A DNA stretch of 64,000 nucleotides from Methylophilus methylotrophus DSM 46235 = ATCC 53528 (GCF_000378225.1 NZ_KB905141.1:573326-637325); one strand, 5' to 3'; positions 24,326 through 34,221 are shown, numbered from the stretch's first letter. Notes: generated by a model from the letters alone, not told the origin. Numbers and translations: made by a program.

Positions 24326-24937
24326 ATGACAATCTCTACAATGACCTCAACAAAACATTTCCGGTTTGGCATGCTGCTGATGCTGACCCTCAGTCTCAGC
24401 GCGTGCTTTCAATCCAACCCGCCGGTTAAAACCGAGCGCTACAGCCTGCCGGAAGTCAGCGCTCCACAACAAGCCAGCCCTTCGGTAAGCACAACGACCC
24501 ACACGTTGCTATTAAACCGTATCCAGCTGGCCGACTACCTGGATACTGACCGCATCGTGATACAGCTCGATGACATTACCATGCGCCCAGCACGTGATCA
24601 CTTGTGGATAGACAACCTGTCGCAGGAATTACGCCGTGGGCTACGTACACGCCTGGCCAGTCGGCTGGGCCATGTCACCGTGGTCGACCCACAGCCGGGC
24701 CTGACGGCTTCTTCCAACAGCCTGAATATCACCATTGACCAGTTCCACGGTCATATGCAGGGCTATGCTGTGCTCAGTGGACAATGGCAATCAGGAGGCT
24801 CATCCTTGCCGCCCCAATCATTCAGGTTCACGACCCCGCTGGCTGAGGATGGCTATCCTGCCCTGGTGCGCGCCCTGGGGCATAACCTGGACTTGCTGTG
24901 TGACCAGATTGCCAGGCAATGGCAACCCTCTCCATAA
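24326..24937 (+). CDS. pqiC: PqiC outer-membrane lipoprotein
   Basis: 203 residues: a lipoprotein signal peptide ending in LSLSAC (lipobox, Cys near 30) and an ABC-transport auxiliary (DUF330) domain with RYSLPE and IQLDDITMRPARDHLW segments. Known: PqiC interacts with the PqiB needle at the outer membrane. Fourteen bases after pqiB; completes the pqiABC operon. Confidence 0.88.
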   Translation: MTISTMTSTKHFRFGMLLMLTLSLSACFQSNPPVKTERYSLPEVSAPQQASPSVSTTTHTLLLNRIQLADYLDTDRIVIQLDDITMRPARDHLWIDNLSQELRRGLRTRLASRLGHVTVVDPQPGLTASSNSLNITIDQFHGHMQGYAVLSGQWQSGGSSLPPQSFRFTTPLAEDGYPALVRALGHNLDLLCDQIARQWQPSP

Positions 24938-25115
24938 CCATGCTAAAACCCGCGGCTGAGAAATCAACTGATACGCTAATAGCAGTTACTCTCCCCCCCT
25001 AACAATCACACGTTAGTTAGTAATTCTTTGCGTTTTTTAATACTTTGGCCCTGCCGTCTCGCAGGAACTTTTCATGTACACTCCGTCGTGAATTGACTCT
25101 TTTCGGACAATAGGC

Positions 25116-26684
25116 TTGCAACGTTTTCTCTTCTGGATGCTGATGGCCTCATGGGTTGTGCTGATGCCTCAGGCCTCAGCTGACCCAACGCTGCTGGGCA
25201 CTACTTGCATGAACAGCAAGGGGGTTGTCATCGCCAGCATTCCCTTGCAAGGCGGTAAATTTGTCTGCCAGAGTGTGCTCACCATCACGCAAGCCAATCA
25301 GTATGTGATTGATTTCAAAAACACTTCAACCATTGCCCATTATCAGCACGAAATTACTGATAGCAATCAGCAGACCAAAATCATTCAGGGCGGCTTAAGT
25401 AGCCAGGCAAAAGATTCTTTCCTGCTCAGGCATGGCCACATTGTTCACCTGGTACCAGGTACTTACCGCCTGGTCACCTGGTTGCAATCCCCTTATTATC
25501 TGGCGCAACCTGAACTCTTTGTGACCGACCTGGCTTCCTACCAGCAACAAACCAACTTCACCACGGCGGTCAGCCTGTTATTGCTAGGCGTTTTATTGGG
25601 CATATTCACCTATTATTTTGCCATTGGCGCCACCCCAGGCCATCCGACCGAGCGCATGTATGCCTTGTTTATCCTCGGTAACCTGATTTTTCAAAGTGCG
25701 GCGCTAGGCGTTTTCAAGCAATTATTTGAATGGCACTGGTTTTACCTGACCAGTTTGCCTATCCTGTTTTCCAACCTTGCTTATATCAGCTTTGTCTGCC
25801 ATTTGCTGGGCATCAACCAGTTCCATCATCCCAAGCTTTACCACCTGTCGCTGTTAGTACGTCTTGCACTGGTCGCATTAATTGTGATTGCCATGATCTC
25901 CCCCAACTGGATGCTGGAAATGGACCGGTATGGCGTGGCGATTTTCCTGGTGTTTGGTCTCATCTGCGGCTTAAGCCTCAGTTTGCAAAAACACCGTGTT
26001 GCCCAACTCTACCTGATTGCTGTCGCTGTCTTTGGTGTGCTGGGGGGGCTTTCAATCACCGCACAACGACTCAGCTCAGATGCGTGGACGATAGAACAGC
26101 TAGGGCTGGTCGCAGTTGCCGTGGAAGCCATCATGCTTTCGCTGGTGGTGGCCTACCAGATCAACCGCCTGCATCACGAAAAAGAGCATATGCTGGGTGA
26201 GTTACAGAGTACACGTTCTTTGGCCATGACAGACCGGCTGACAGGCGTGCCCAACCGCCATGCCCTTGAAAACCAGATGCTGCAATTCCCTGAGCATGGC
26301 TGCCTCATGTTCCTTGACATTGATAACCTCAAACACGTCAATGATCATTTTGGTCATGAAGCGGGTGATCACCTGCTTAAAAGCTTTGCCCAGATCCTGT
26401 TAAAAAAACTGGATACGAGTGGCCAGCTGTATAGGCTGGGAGGAGACGAGTTTGCTGTGATCTGCCATGAAGATGACATCGAATGGTGCCAGCATCAACT
26501 TGAATACACGCACCTGGAAATAGCAAAAGAAGGCTTTATTGGTGTAGGTGCCAGTGTAGGCGTGGTGTTTAGCCATGAAGCCGATAGTACGGAAGAGCTC
26601 ATGCGTATTGCAGACAAGCGCATGTATGCCAACAAGCGCACGCGCAAAAACCGCAAGGAAATGATGCAGGTATTGGCCAACTAA
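25116..26684 (+). CDS. 7TM-DISM diguanylate cyclase
   Basis: About 522 residues: signal peptide or first helix, a periplasmic beta-rich domain (about 25-135), seven transmembrane helices (about 147-350) and a C-terminal GGDEF domain (about 365-520) with MTDRLTGVPNRHALE, FLDIDNLKHVND and an intact RLGGDEF. It makes cyclic di-GMP in response to an unknown periplasmic ligand. The start is doubtful: TTG 25116 has a poorly spaced AGG, and ATG 25137 would still leave a short signal peptide. No I-site RxxD is seen five residues before GGDEF, so product inhibition may be absent. Confidence 0.85.
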   Translation: MQRFLFWMLMASWVVLMPQASADPTLLGTTCMNSKGVVIASIPLQGGKFVCQSVLTITQANQYVIDFKNTSTIAHYQHEITDSNQQTKIIQGGLSSQAKDSFLLRHGHIVHLVPGTYRLVTWLQSPYYLAQPELFVTDLASYQQQTNFTTAVSLLLLGVLLGIFTYYFAIGATPGHPTERMYALFILGNLIFQSAALGVFKQLFEWHWFYLTSLPILFSNLAYISFVCHLLGINQFHHPKLYHLSLLVRLALVALIVIAMISPNWMLEMDRYGVAIFLVFGLICGLSLSLQKHRVAQLYLIAVAVFGVLGGLSITAQRLSSDAWTIEQLGLVAVAVEAIMLSLVVAYQINRLHHEKEHMLGELQSTRSLAMTDRLTGVPNRHALENQMLQFPEHGCLMFLDIDNLKHVNDHFGHEAGDHLLKSFAQILLKKLDTSGQLYRLGGDEFAVICHEDDIEWCQHQLEYTHLEIAKEGFIGVGASVGVVFSHEADSTEELMRIADKRMYANKRTRKNRKEMMQVLAN

Positions 26685-26802
26685 ACCTGACTGACAACTT
26701 TCTTCAATCAGCAGCTATTTTATAAGTCAGGCATGCCACTGCCTGCATAAATGATTTACACTCAAAGTCGCATGATCGAAGCTGTATTTCAAACACCCGC
26801 AC

Positions 26803-26836
26803 ACACCCTGCAGAACCATCCATCACGGCAGGGTGT
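26803..26836. repeat. Hairpin in the leader of the antiporter gene
   Basis: ACACCCTGC and GCAGGGTGT around a 16-base loop, 26 bases before the ATG. No T run follows, so it is not a standard terminator; it may be a leader structure. Confidence 0.3.
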
Positions 26837-26861
26837 CTTGTAAGAAAACAAAGAGAACAGC

Positions 26862-28103
26862 ATGCCTTTTCTGACTACCCTGCTTATCCTCATTGTCACC
26901 GCGCGCCTGCTGGGTCAATTATTCAGCCGCATTAACCAGCCTGCCATCATAGGCGAAATGCTGGCAGGTGTGATTCTTGGCCCCAGCCTGTTCAACCTGA
27001 TTTCGCCTACACCAGCACTGTCCGGCATTTCTGAATTTGCAGTGTTTCTGATCGTGCTGTCTGCCGGCCTGGAAATGAACTTCAAGGAAGTCATCGACTC
27101 CATGCGCGGCAAAGGCGCCGTGATCGCGCTCCTGGGTTTTTTGCTACCACTTTCAGGCGGCATCCTGGTGGGGGTTGGTTTTGGCCTGGATGTCAGCCGT
27201 ACCATCTTTCTGGGCTTGTGTGTTTCCATCACGGCACTGCCGGTCACCATTAGCATCCTGCAAAGCTTCAAGCTGCTGGATTCCACGATTGCGCGTTTCT
27301 CAATAGCCACTGCGATTTTTAACGATATCGCCGCATTGCTGGTCCTGGGGGTGATTCTTAACCTGCCGGAACAAAAATCTTACCAGGCAGTGGGCAGTGC
27401 CATTTTCCATGCCAGCTGGAAGCTGATCTTGCTCATGGCATTGATCCTGGCGGTCAGCCTGCTGATCAAAAAGGCGATAGAAAAAGGCATCCATATCGAC
27501 CTGCTGTCAGAAAAACTGGTCCATTTCATTGGCAATGAAGCCTTGTTTGGCCTATTACTGCTGCTGGTGCTGGTATTTGGCTCCGTCAGTTCAGCCCTTG
27601 GTTTCCATTTTGTGATCGGCGCTTTTTTTGGTGCGCTGCTCATAGACCGTACGTTTTTCCTGCCTTCGCGCTACAAAGAACTTGAGCTGACTTTAAGCTC
27701 AATTACAGGCGGTTTTTTGGCCCCCGTATTTTTTGCCTACCTTGGCCTTGAATTCAAGGTACAGATCATAGACTCGTTCTGGTTTGTGGCTGTGGTACTG
27801 GCCGTGTCTATTGCCACCAAAATCCTGGCAGGCTGGCTGGGCGGACGCTTGATCGGCCTCTCTAAAAGTGATGCGCTGGGGATCGGTTTTATCCTCAATG
27901 GCCGCGGCGTCATGGAACTGGTCATCGCCAGCATTGCTTATGAACGTGGCTTTATCGGCCAGGACCTGTTTTCCGTGCTGGTACTGATGGGTGTAGTCAC
28001 GACCTTGATCACCCCGCTGATGTTCCGTAAATGGGTACTCCCTCATCTGGCACACCCAGCCAGGACTATTGGCATCAATGTACAAAAGGATAACACTGAT
28101 TAA
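26862..28103 (+). CDS. CPA2-family cation:proton antiporter
   Basis: 413 residues, about 12 transmembrane helices from start to end, of the Na/H exchanger domain. Conserved patterns include NQPAIIGEMLAGVILGPS (about 25-42), TAIFNDIAALLVL (Asn-Asp pair, the ion site, about 150-162) and LGIGFILNGRGVMELVI (about 343-359). No TrkA-N/RCK domain follows, so it is not a KefB/KefC-type gated potassium channel. It exchanges Na or K for protons in the inner membrane; the ion is not determined. It is followed after 32 bases by the decayed GGDEF-EAL gene. Confidence 0.85.
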   Translation: MPFLTTLLILIVTARLLGQLFSRINQPAIIGEMLAGVILGPSLFNLISPTPALSGISEFAVFLIVLSAGLEMNFKEVIDSMRGKGAVIALLGFLLPLSGGILVGVGFGLDVSRTIFLGLCVSITALPVTISILQSFKLLDSTIARFSIATAIFNDIAALLVLGVILNLPEQKSYQAVGSAIFHASWKLILLMALILAVSLLIKKAIEKGIHIDLLSEKLVHFIGNEALFGLLLLLVLVFGSVSSALGFHFVIGAFFGALLIDRTFFLPSRYKELELTLSSITGGFLAPVFFAYLGLEFKVQIIDSFWFVAVVLAVSIATKILAGWLGGRLIGLSKSDALGIGFILNGRGVMELVIASIAYERGFIGQDLFSVLVLMGVVTTLITPLMFRKWVLPHLAHPARTIGINVQKDNTD

Positions 28104-28135
28104 CACACCACTCTCCTACAAGACTGGATACTCTT

Positions 28136-30388
28136 TTGAGCGCCCAACATACGACAGCGTCATCGGTATCACATCAGAGCGTTTCGCACAGCGGCGCACT
28201 GTCTATCGAAGAGCAAACACAGCTGCTCAACTTGCAGCGCGCCATCCTCAAGTCAATTGCCCAGGGCGCAGAGCATCTGGAGGTCATCAAGCAAACCTGC
28301 CTGCTGGCAGAAAGCCTGCTGGCCAATTCATTCAGCTCAGTCATGCTCATGGACGACCATTACCAGCACCTCAATGTCTATGTGGCACCCAGCCTCACCC
28401 CAGAACAAATCCAGAAATCAACGGCTTGCGCCCCGAGGTGGGGGTACCTGCGGCAATGTCATCTACCAGAAGACGGTACAATATGTCAGCAATACCTTTA
28501 CCGATGAACGCTGGGAAGACATCCGTCACCTGGCACATGAGTTTGATATCAGGGCCTCTTGGTCCATCCCTATTTTTTCTGCCGAAAACAAAGTCATCGG
28601 CACGTTTGCCCTCTCCAGTTTTGAACATCGAGAACCCAGCCTGTTTCACCGCATGCTGCTGGAAATCGGCTCCTCGATTATTGGGATAGCGCTCAACCGC
28701 AACCACTACCAGGAGTCGCTACGCCAATTTGAAAAAGTCTTTGAAGGCAGCGAACAAGGCATTATAGTGACCGATACCGACCTTAAAATTCTTTCGGTGA
28801 ACCCTGCCTTTACCAAGATGCTCGGCTACAGCATTGACGATGTCAAAGGCAAAACACCCAAATGCTTTCTTCAGGCCTGCATGACCAGCATTTTTACCGC
28901 ACCATGTGGGAAAGCATCACGCATTTCGGTCATTGGCGCGGCGAAGTCTGGAACCGTCGCAAAAATGGCGAAATATTTCCCGAATGGTTGTCCGTCAGCG
29001 AGGTCAGAAACGAGCTAGACGATATTACCCACTACGTGGGCACCTTCAGCGATATCAGTGACCTCAAGTCGGCGCAAAAAGAAATCCAGTATCTGTCCTC
29101 GCATGATGCCCTGACTGGCCTGCCCGACATTGCGCTATTCAAGGACAGACTGGAAACCGCAATCTCCATATAGCCACACCAAGCAATAGCAAAAATCGGC
29201 CTGCTGGCACTCAACCTTGATAACTTCAAATTCCTCAATGACTCACTGGGCTATGCCTCAGGCGACAAACTACTCAAGCTATTTGCCGAGCGGCTCAAAG
29301 GCTGTTTGCACGAAACAGACGCCATGAGCCGCCACGGCGGGGATGTGTTTATTATCTTGCTCAACAATATCCACGATGATGATTCCATCAACTATATGGT
29401 GGATATGCTGCTGACTGAAGTGTCCTCGCCATTTGCTTTTGCGGGCAGAAACATTTCCACCTCATGTTCTATAGGCGTTGCCGTTTACCCCACCGATGGT
29501 CATGACTTTGAAAAACTGTTTGGCCGCGCATGCAAAGCCATGTCTCAAGCCAAGGAAGAAGGCCGTAACACCGCCCGCTTCTTTACCGAAAAACTGAATA
29601 CCGATAGCTTGCACTACCTCAATATTGCCTATGGCCTGCGTGAAGCGCTTGCCCATCACCAGTTTGAGCTGCATTACCAACCGCAGATCAGCCTCAAGGA
29701 TGCACAGGTTATTGGCGCAGAAGCACTTATCCGCTGGCACCATCCGCAAAATGGCATGCAGCCACCGGCACAATTTATCAGCATTGCCGAACAAACCGGC
29801 CTCATTGTAGAAATGGGGGGATGGATTATCGAAGAAGCCTGCCGCCAGGGCATGCAATGGCAAAAGAATGGCCTGCCACCGCTAAGTGTTGCCGTCAACG
29901 TCTCCGCGGTACAATTCCGCCGTGGCAACCTGGATAAAGTGATTATCAAAGCCCTGGAAAAAACCGGCCTCAACCCACAACTGCTAGAGCTGGAACTCAC
30001 CGAATCCATTTTGCTTGAAGACATAGACCACCTGCTCGCCCAGCTCGATGGACTCAAAAAACTGGGGGTCAAACTCGCCATCGACGACTTCGGTACAGGC
30101 TACTTCAGCCTGGCCTACCTCAAAAAATTCAATATCGACCGACTTAAAATCGACCAGTCTTTTGTGCGAGACATCAACACTGACCCCAACGATGCCGCCA
30201 TTGTCCGCGCCATTGTGCAAATGGCACACACCCTGAATCTGGAAGTAATTGCCGAGGGCGTGGAAGACGAAGCCATGCTCAAGCATTTGCGTGAATCAGG
30301 CTGTGATGAAGTACAAGGCTATTTATTCTCAAAGCCATTGCCTGCGGATGCGTTTGAAGCATTTATCAAAAACATGTACTCCATGTAG
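28136..30388 (+). pseudogene. GAF-PAS-GGDEF-EAL cyclic-di-GMP gene, broken by three frameshifts and a stop
   Basis: The original product starts at TTG 28136 and reads GAF, PAS, GGDEF and EAL domains in order. Three single-base losses break it, all in homopolymers: AAA at 28415-28417, GGGGG at 28440-28444 and AAA at 28860-28862. Adding one base at each restores one continuous frame. An in-frame TAG then follows at 29171-29173. The cyclase motif is degenerate (HGGDVF in place of GGDEF), whereas the phosphodiesterase part (29306-30388) has intact EALIRW, ELTES, DDFGTGY, KIDQSFV and EGVE. The EAL part might still be made from an internal start. All three shifts being homopolymer losses also leaves sequencing error as an alternative. 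Confidence 0.8.
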
Positions 30389-30441
30389 TTGAGGTTTGCT
30401 CCCGATTTAAGCTGTTACCGCCTAATACACCTAATGGCAAA

Positions 30442-31440
30442 TTAATAACAAGGCTCGCATGCCTGTATCATTTCCCGCGCTAACTGATAACCACTCATCC
30501 AGGCGCTTTCCACCTTGCCACCGTTGAGCCAGTCACCACACAACCCCAGTTGCTGAGCGGCATCCCAGGCATAGCCTTGATGCAGGTATTGGGCGCAATC
30601 CGCATAGCGCCAGCGGTGCACGCTATGTTCCATGGGCACCTCACCGCCCAAGGCCTTAAATGCTGCTAACAGCTCTAACGCGACATCTTCTGGCGCACCT
30701 TCAATATTCGCCTCAGACCATTCAGCGCTTGCATGCAACACCCAGACCTCTTTAACCACACTGCCCTCATGCAGGCGACCCGGCTTGCTGCTATCCCTCG
30801 CCACCCAGCTCAGCGGCCCAATGTTCACAAACAAGCCATCAAAAGGCAAGTCCAGTGTGTGCGCATAACGCCCCATCAAAGCCCAGCAGCCGCGCATTTT
30901 CACACTGGCTGCCAGTGTTTGCATCTCCAAATTAAAACCTAGCAGCGCCTGTGCCTGCGGTGCCGGAATCGCCAGCACCACCTTATCGAACACTTGCGGA
31001 TACACGCCGTGCTCTTTAGTCTTCACACGCCATTTACCTTCGGCAAAAGTGATCTCCTGAACCGTCTGCTCCAGCTCTACGGTTAAAGACTGCGCCATCT
31101 GCCGCGCAGGGCAAGTATTACGTGGCACGCCCACATAGCGTTTTTTATCTGATTGCTTGGGGTTGATACCAGAATGATCCGCCTCATACAAGCGGCCTTG
31201 CCACTCGGCCACCAAACCCAGCTGCAACCACTTTTGCACCTGCGCCTCAAACGCTGGCTGGCTTACCGTAAAATACTGCGCACCATGGTCACACTGCCAT
31301 CCCTCGCCCTGGCGGGTAGACACACGTCCAGAGGGCCCACGGCTCTTCTCAAACACCGTCACCAGAAAACCCGCCTGCTGCAACGCCTGGCTGCAAGCCA
31401 AGCCAGCCATACCTGCACCAATTACCGCAATATTCTTCAC
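30442..31440 (-). CDS. FAD-dependent oxidoreductase, renalase-like amine oxidase family
   Basis: 332 residues. The N-terminal Rossmann loop IAVIGAGMAGLACSQAL (about 3-19), FEKSRGPSGRVSTR (about 35-48) and a late GLCGDWLNGGKVESAWMSG (about 300-318) mark a flavin amine-oxidase fold as in the bacterial renalase-like NAD(P)/FAD proteins. The start GTG at 31440 overlaps the upstream stop codon as GTGA, so it is preferred over in-frame GTG codons at 31449 and 31461. Soluble and cytoplasmic. The substrate is unknown. It forms a two-gene operon with a Trp-rich small protein. Confidence 0.8.
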   Translation of the reverse strand: MKNIAVIGAGMAGLACSQALQQAGFLVTVFEKSRGPSGRVSTRQGEGWQCDHGAQYFTVSQPAFEAQVQKWLQLGLVAEWQGRLYEADHSGINPKQSDKKRYVGVPRNTCPARQMAQSLTVELEQTVQEITFAEGKWRVKTKEHGVYPQVFDKVVLAIPAPQAQALLGFNLEMQTLAASVKMRGCWALMGRYAHTLDLPFDGLFVNIGPLSWVARDSSKPGRLHEGSVVKEVWVLHASAEWSEANIEGAPEDVALELLAAFKALGGEVPMEHSVHRWRYADCAQYLHQGYAWDAAQQLGLCGDWLNGGKVESAWMSGYQLAREMIQACEPCY

Positions 31441-31673
31441 GCCACCCACCCCTGCTTCCACACTGCGCGGTCTTGCAACGCATGCCAGTCAATCACCTGC
31501 ACGCGCCAGGTCATCACGGCCTCAATCTCCACTGCCTCTATCACTTGCGTTTCCTCGTCTCGAAAGATCAGCTTGGTCACCATAAAATGTTTTTCTTTAT
31601 TCACAGGCTTCACAGCTGTCCACTTTGAATGTAACAGTTTTTTAGGGTTTAGTTTGAATGGTTTTGTCTGCAT
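31437..31673 (-). CDS. TIGR02450-family Trp-rich small protein
   Basis: 78 residues. LNPKKLLHSKWTAVKPVNKE, the KHFMVTKL segment and the terminal IDWHALQDRAVWKQGW match the tryptophan-rich family TIGR02450. The ATG at 31673 is chosen because family similarity begins there; 26 further in-frame upstream codons have no support. Its stop overlaps the GTG of the oxidoreductase. Function of the family is unknown. Confidence 0.78.
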   Translation of the reverse strand: MQTKPFKLNPKKLLHSKWTAVKPVNKEKHFMVTKLIFRDEETQVIEAVEIEAVMTWRVQVIDWHALQDRAVWKQGWVA

Positions 31674-31746
31674 ATTGCTACGACAATAAATGCCGAGAAA
31701 ATTCTCCAACATGTTCTTTTTAATACGGATCAACGAATAAACACAT

Positions 31747-32044
31747 ATCAATGGCCGTGCTTATTGCTTGGGCATTCACGCCAAATCACTGCGCGCTGCT
31801 GGCGAAAGCAACTCGCGTATTGATCAATCAGGCGGCTGGCAAGTGAGTGACCAATATACCGAGAAAGAACGCGCAGCCCTAGCCTGGGACAGATGCCGTG
31901 ACCAACATCATCACCTCAGGCACACCAGATGATGTTTTCAACGCGTTAAAAGCGCATTTCACTGATCAAGAAATCTCAGACTTGACGTTTGCGAGTATTA
32001 CTATGAATGCGCTGAATAGATTGGGTATTAGTATGCGTAAATAA
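31747..32044 (+). pseudogene. Relic of an AhpD/carboxymuconolactone decarboxylase-family gene
   Basis: Translation of this stretch gives INGRAYCLGIHAK, then YTEKERAALAW and, after a frameshift, TDAVTNIITSG to ALNRLGISMRK and a stop. This is the C-terminal two-thirds of an AhpD-like protein. The N-terminal part is missing, the first Cys of the Cys-x-x-Cys site is Arg, and one extra G in the run at 31886-31888 shifts the frame. It cannot make an active peroxidase. It lies upstream of and codirectional with the COG0523 GTPase. Confidence 0.72.
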
Positions 32045-32074
32045 AACCTATGCCTAAGAAGTCCAAAACCTTGA

Positions 32075-32108
32075 GAAAAGCTTTAAGAAATAAAGCTTTT
32101 CTTTATTT
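32075..32108 (+). terminator. Intrinsic terminator after the AhpD relic
   Basis: GAAAAGCTTT and AAAGCTTTTC around AAGAAAT, followed by TTTATTT. It is placed 31 bases after the relic's stop codon, as in a once-functional gene. Confidence 0.6.
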
Positions 32109-32263
32109 ATTTTGATGCTATCAGAACCATCGCCGCATCCATCAACCTTGTCGAATGTTTTAAGGTGACCATCGGCATGATACTCATTCATAAATTAGGA
32201 TTATTTTGGGAAACAATTGAAAGGTGAATCGCCACTAATTGAATCCTTGCAGTAGATTATTTG

Positions 32264-32289
32264 AAAGCCTCAACTTTTTGAGGCTTTTT
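32264..32289. terminator. Second intrinsic terminator, no gene in front of it
   Basis: AAAGCCTCAA and TTGAGGCTTT with loop CTTT, then a T run. Between it and the previous terminator no gene is visible, which suggests that another small gene was lost here or an undetected short transcript ends here. Confidence 0.7.
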
Positions 32290-32402
32290 ATTGCAGTATC
32301 TATTGTGTTTAGGCTCGACACCACCATATAAGTCGAAACACTTAGCAACCACAACAATCATCCGCGTTAAAATACTGCCACACTCGTTTTATTAGAATTG
32401 TT

Positions 32403-33440
32403 ATGGATAAACGTATCCCCGTTACGCTGCTCACAGGCTTTTTAGGCAGCGGCAAAACCACTCTGCTCAACAAGCTGCTGCATAACCCGGCGATGAAAGA
32501 CACCGCAGTCATCATCAATGAGCTCGGCGAAGCAGGTTTGGACCAGATTTTTGCCAATAGCCAGATTTCGCAAACCATTGAGAGCGAACATATTGCCGAT
32601 AACACGGTGTTGTTGAGTTCTGGCTGTTTGTGCTGCTCACTTAAGAACGAGCTGGCGGACACCATGCGCGATTTGTTCTTCAAACGCAGTTTGCAGGCGG
32701 TGCCGGAGTTTAACCGCCTGGTGATTGAAACCACAGGCATGGCTGACCCTGGCCCGATTTTGGCTAACCTGATGAATGAGCCGGTGATTGAGTCGGTTTA
32801 CCGATTAGACGCGGTGGTGGTGACGATTGATGCCGCTTATGGTTTGCAGCAGATTACAGAGCAGAAAGAAGCGCTTAAACAAGCTGCGGTGGCGGATGTG
32901 TTGCTGATTACCAAGCGTGATACGGCAACGCCAGAACAGATTGAAGCCTTGCAGGCCAAGCTGAGCGAGATCAACCCGAATGCGACGCAGCAGTTTGTGT
33001 TGCATGGCGAGATAGACCCGATGCAGATTATTGATGTAGGCTTGTTTGACTTTGCCAGCAAGCAGGCCAACCCTCAGCGCTGGTTGCGGGCGCCTGCCAG
33101 TGGCTTTAGTGCGGCAAAAAAAAGCACCTTGCCCAAGGCGCCTGCGCATGATGATGTGAATACGTTTACCGTCTACCTGCCAAAACCAATGGCGTGGTCT
33201 AACTTTAAAAGTGTGATTTTAAAACTCTGCCAAACGCATGGTGAAAAACTATTGCGCATGAAAGGCATTTTGCACGTAGAAGATGCGCCTGCCCCACTGG
33301 CGATACACGCGGTGCACTTTACGCCCTACCCGCCTACGCTGCTGGAAGGCTGGGATGAGGATGAGCCAATTAGCCGTATTGTGATTATCGGCAAGGGAAT
33401 TGATGAAAACGCTGTGCGCGATATGCTCACTCAGTTTTAA
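32403..33440 (+). CDS. COG0523 GTPase (CobW/YjiA family metallochaperone)
   Basis: 345 residues. The P-loop TGFLGSGKTTLL (about 11-22), the metal motif GCLCC (about 76-80), ETTGMADPGP (Walker B, about 111-120) and TKRD (guanine recognition, about 170-173) are complete, followed by a CobW C-terminal domain (about 250-340). Known: these GTPases deliver zinc or other metals to enzymes, often under zinc starvation. No convincing Zur operator is seen in front, so the metal remains open. The ATG at 32403 is separated from the AhpD relic by two terminators. Confidence 0.88.
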   Translation: MDKRIPVTLLTGFLGSGKTTLLNKLLHNPAMKDTAVIINELGEAGLDQIFANSQISQTIESEHIADNTVLLSSGCLCCSLKNELADTMRDLFFKRSLQAVPEFNRLVIETTGMADPGPILANLMNEPVIESVYRLDAVVVTIDAAYGLQQITEQKEALKQAAVADVLLITKRDTATPEQIEALQAKLSEINPNATQQFVLHGEIDPMQIIDVGLFDFASKQANPQRWLRAPASGFSAAKKSTLPKAPAHDDVNTFTVYLPKPMAWSNFKSVILKLCQTHGEKLLRMKGILHVEDAPAPLAIHAVHFTPYPPTLLEGWDEDEPISRIVIIGKGIDENAVRDMLTQF

Positions 33441-33596
33441 GAATAAATAACTGCGCGGGCGAATTGCGGTGTTACGCCGTTTTTTAGTTTCGACTAATCT
33501 AGAGGTAAGTCTTCACTGAAACTGCGTTTTCGAAATCCTCATGTACTGCATGTACACTGCGGTTTCTGTGCTCCGGGTGCCTTGCACTTCATCCCG

Positions 33597-33614
33597 CTCG
33601 AATATTTATTCGAG
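33597..33614. repeat. Hairpin within a 212-base gene-free stretch
   Basis: CTCGAATA and TATTCGAG with a two-base loop. The surrounding stretch 33441-33652 has no credible gene; it contains overlapping short repeats of ATGTAC/TGTACA near 33541 and looks like a dispersed intergenic repeat rather than a simple promoter. Confidence 0.4.
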
Positions 33615-33652
33615 ATATCTTATAAGTAGTAACAGTAAAAAATGGAGTTTTC

Positions 33653-34177
33653 ATGGCGAAGTTATTGGAAAGAATTTTAGAGCAGTTGATTTTTAGCAGC
33701 CGTTGGCTGATGGCACCGATGTATCTCGGCCTGGTTGGCGGGCTGGTCATTTTGCTGGTGAAGTTTGGCCAGGAGTTTGCGCATATTGCCGGGCACCTGG
33801 GTTCGCTCACAGAGCAGGAAACGGTTCTCTCGCTGCTGGCGCTGGTGGATATCACACTGGTGGGTAACTTGCTGATTATGGTGATTTTTAGCGGCTATGA
33901 AAACTTTGTCTCCCGCATTGATACCGCTGATAGCGAGGACCGCCCTGAGTGGATGGGTAAAGTGGATTATTCCGGCCTGAAAATCAAGCTGATCGGTTCC
34001 ATCGTCGCCATTTCTGCCATCGACCTGCTGAAAGCCTTTGTGCACCAAAGCTCTGGCACCGCCAGCTTCACCACTGAGCAAATGGCCTGGCTGGTCGGCA
34101 TCCACCTGACTTTTATTATCACCGGCGTGTTGTTTGCCTGGATGGACAAAATTGCCGGACACGGTGCCGATCACTAA
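33653..34177 (+). CDS. YqhA-family (UPF0114) membrane protein
   Basis: 174 residues, four transmembrane helices (about 15-37, 58-80, 110-130, 140-160). LLERILEQLIFSSRWLMAPMYLGL at the N-terminus (cited by its SRWLMAPMYLGL core) and LVDITLVGNLLIMVIFSGYENFVSRID mid-protein (core VGNLLIMVIFSGYENFVS) are diagnostic of UPF0114/TIGR00645. Function unknown in all members. Single gene ended by a terminator. Confidence 0.85.
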   Translation: MAKLLERILEQLIFSSRWLMAPMYLGLVGGLVILLVKFGQEFAHIAGHLGSLTEQETVLSLLALVDITLVGNLLIMVIFSGYENFVSRIDTADSEDRPEWMGKVDYSGLKIKLIGSIVAISAIDLLKAFVHQSSGTASFTTEQMAWLVGIHLTFIITGVLFAWMDKIAGHGADH

Positions 34178-34194
34178 AGCCAGCTAATATCTTC

Positions 34195-34221
34195 AAAGCC
34201 CGCCTTTTGGCGGGCTTTTTT
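34195..34221 (+). terminator. Intrinsic terminator after yqhA-like gene
   Basis: AAAGCCCGCC and GGCGGGCTTT with loop TTTT, followed by TTT. Confidence 0.9.

Noticed and set aside
32340-32402. Zur operator upstream of the COG0523 GTPase
   Set aside because: No palindrome resembling the GTTATANTATAAC core was found.
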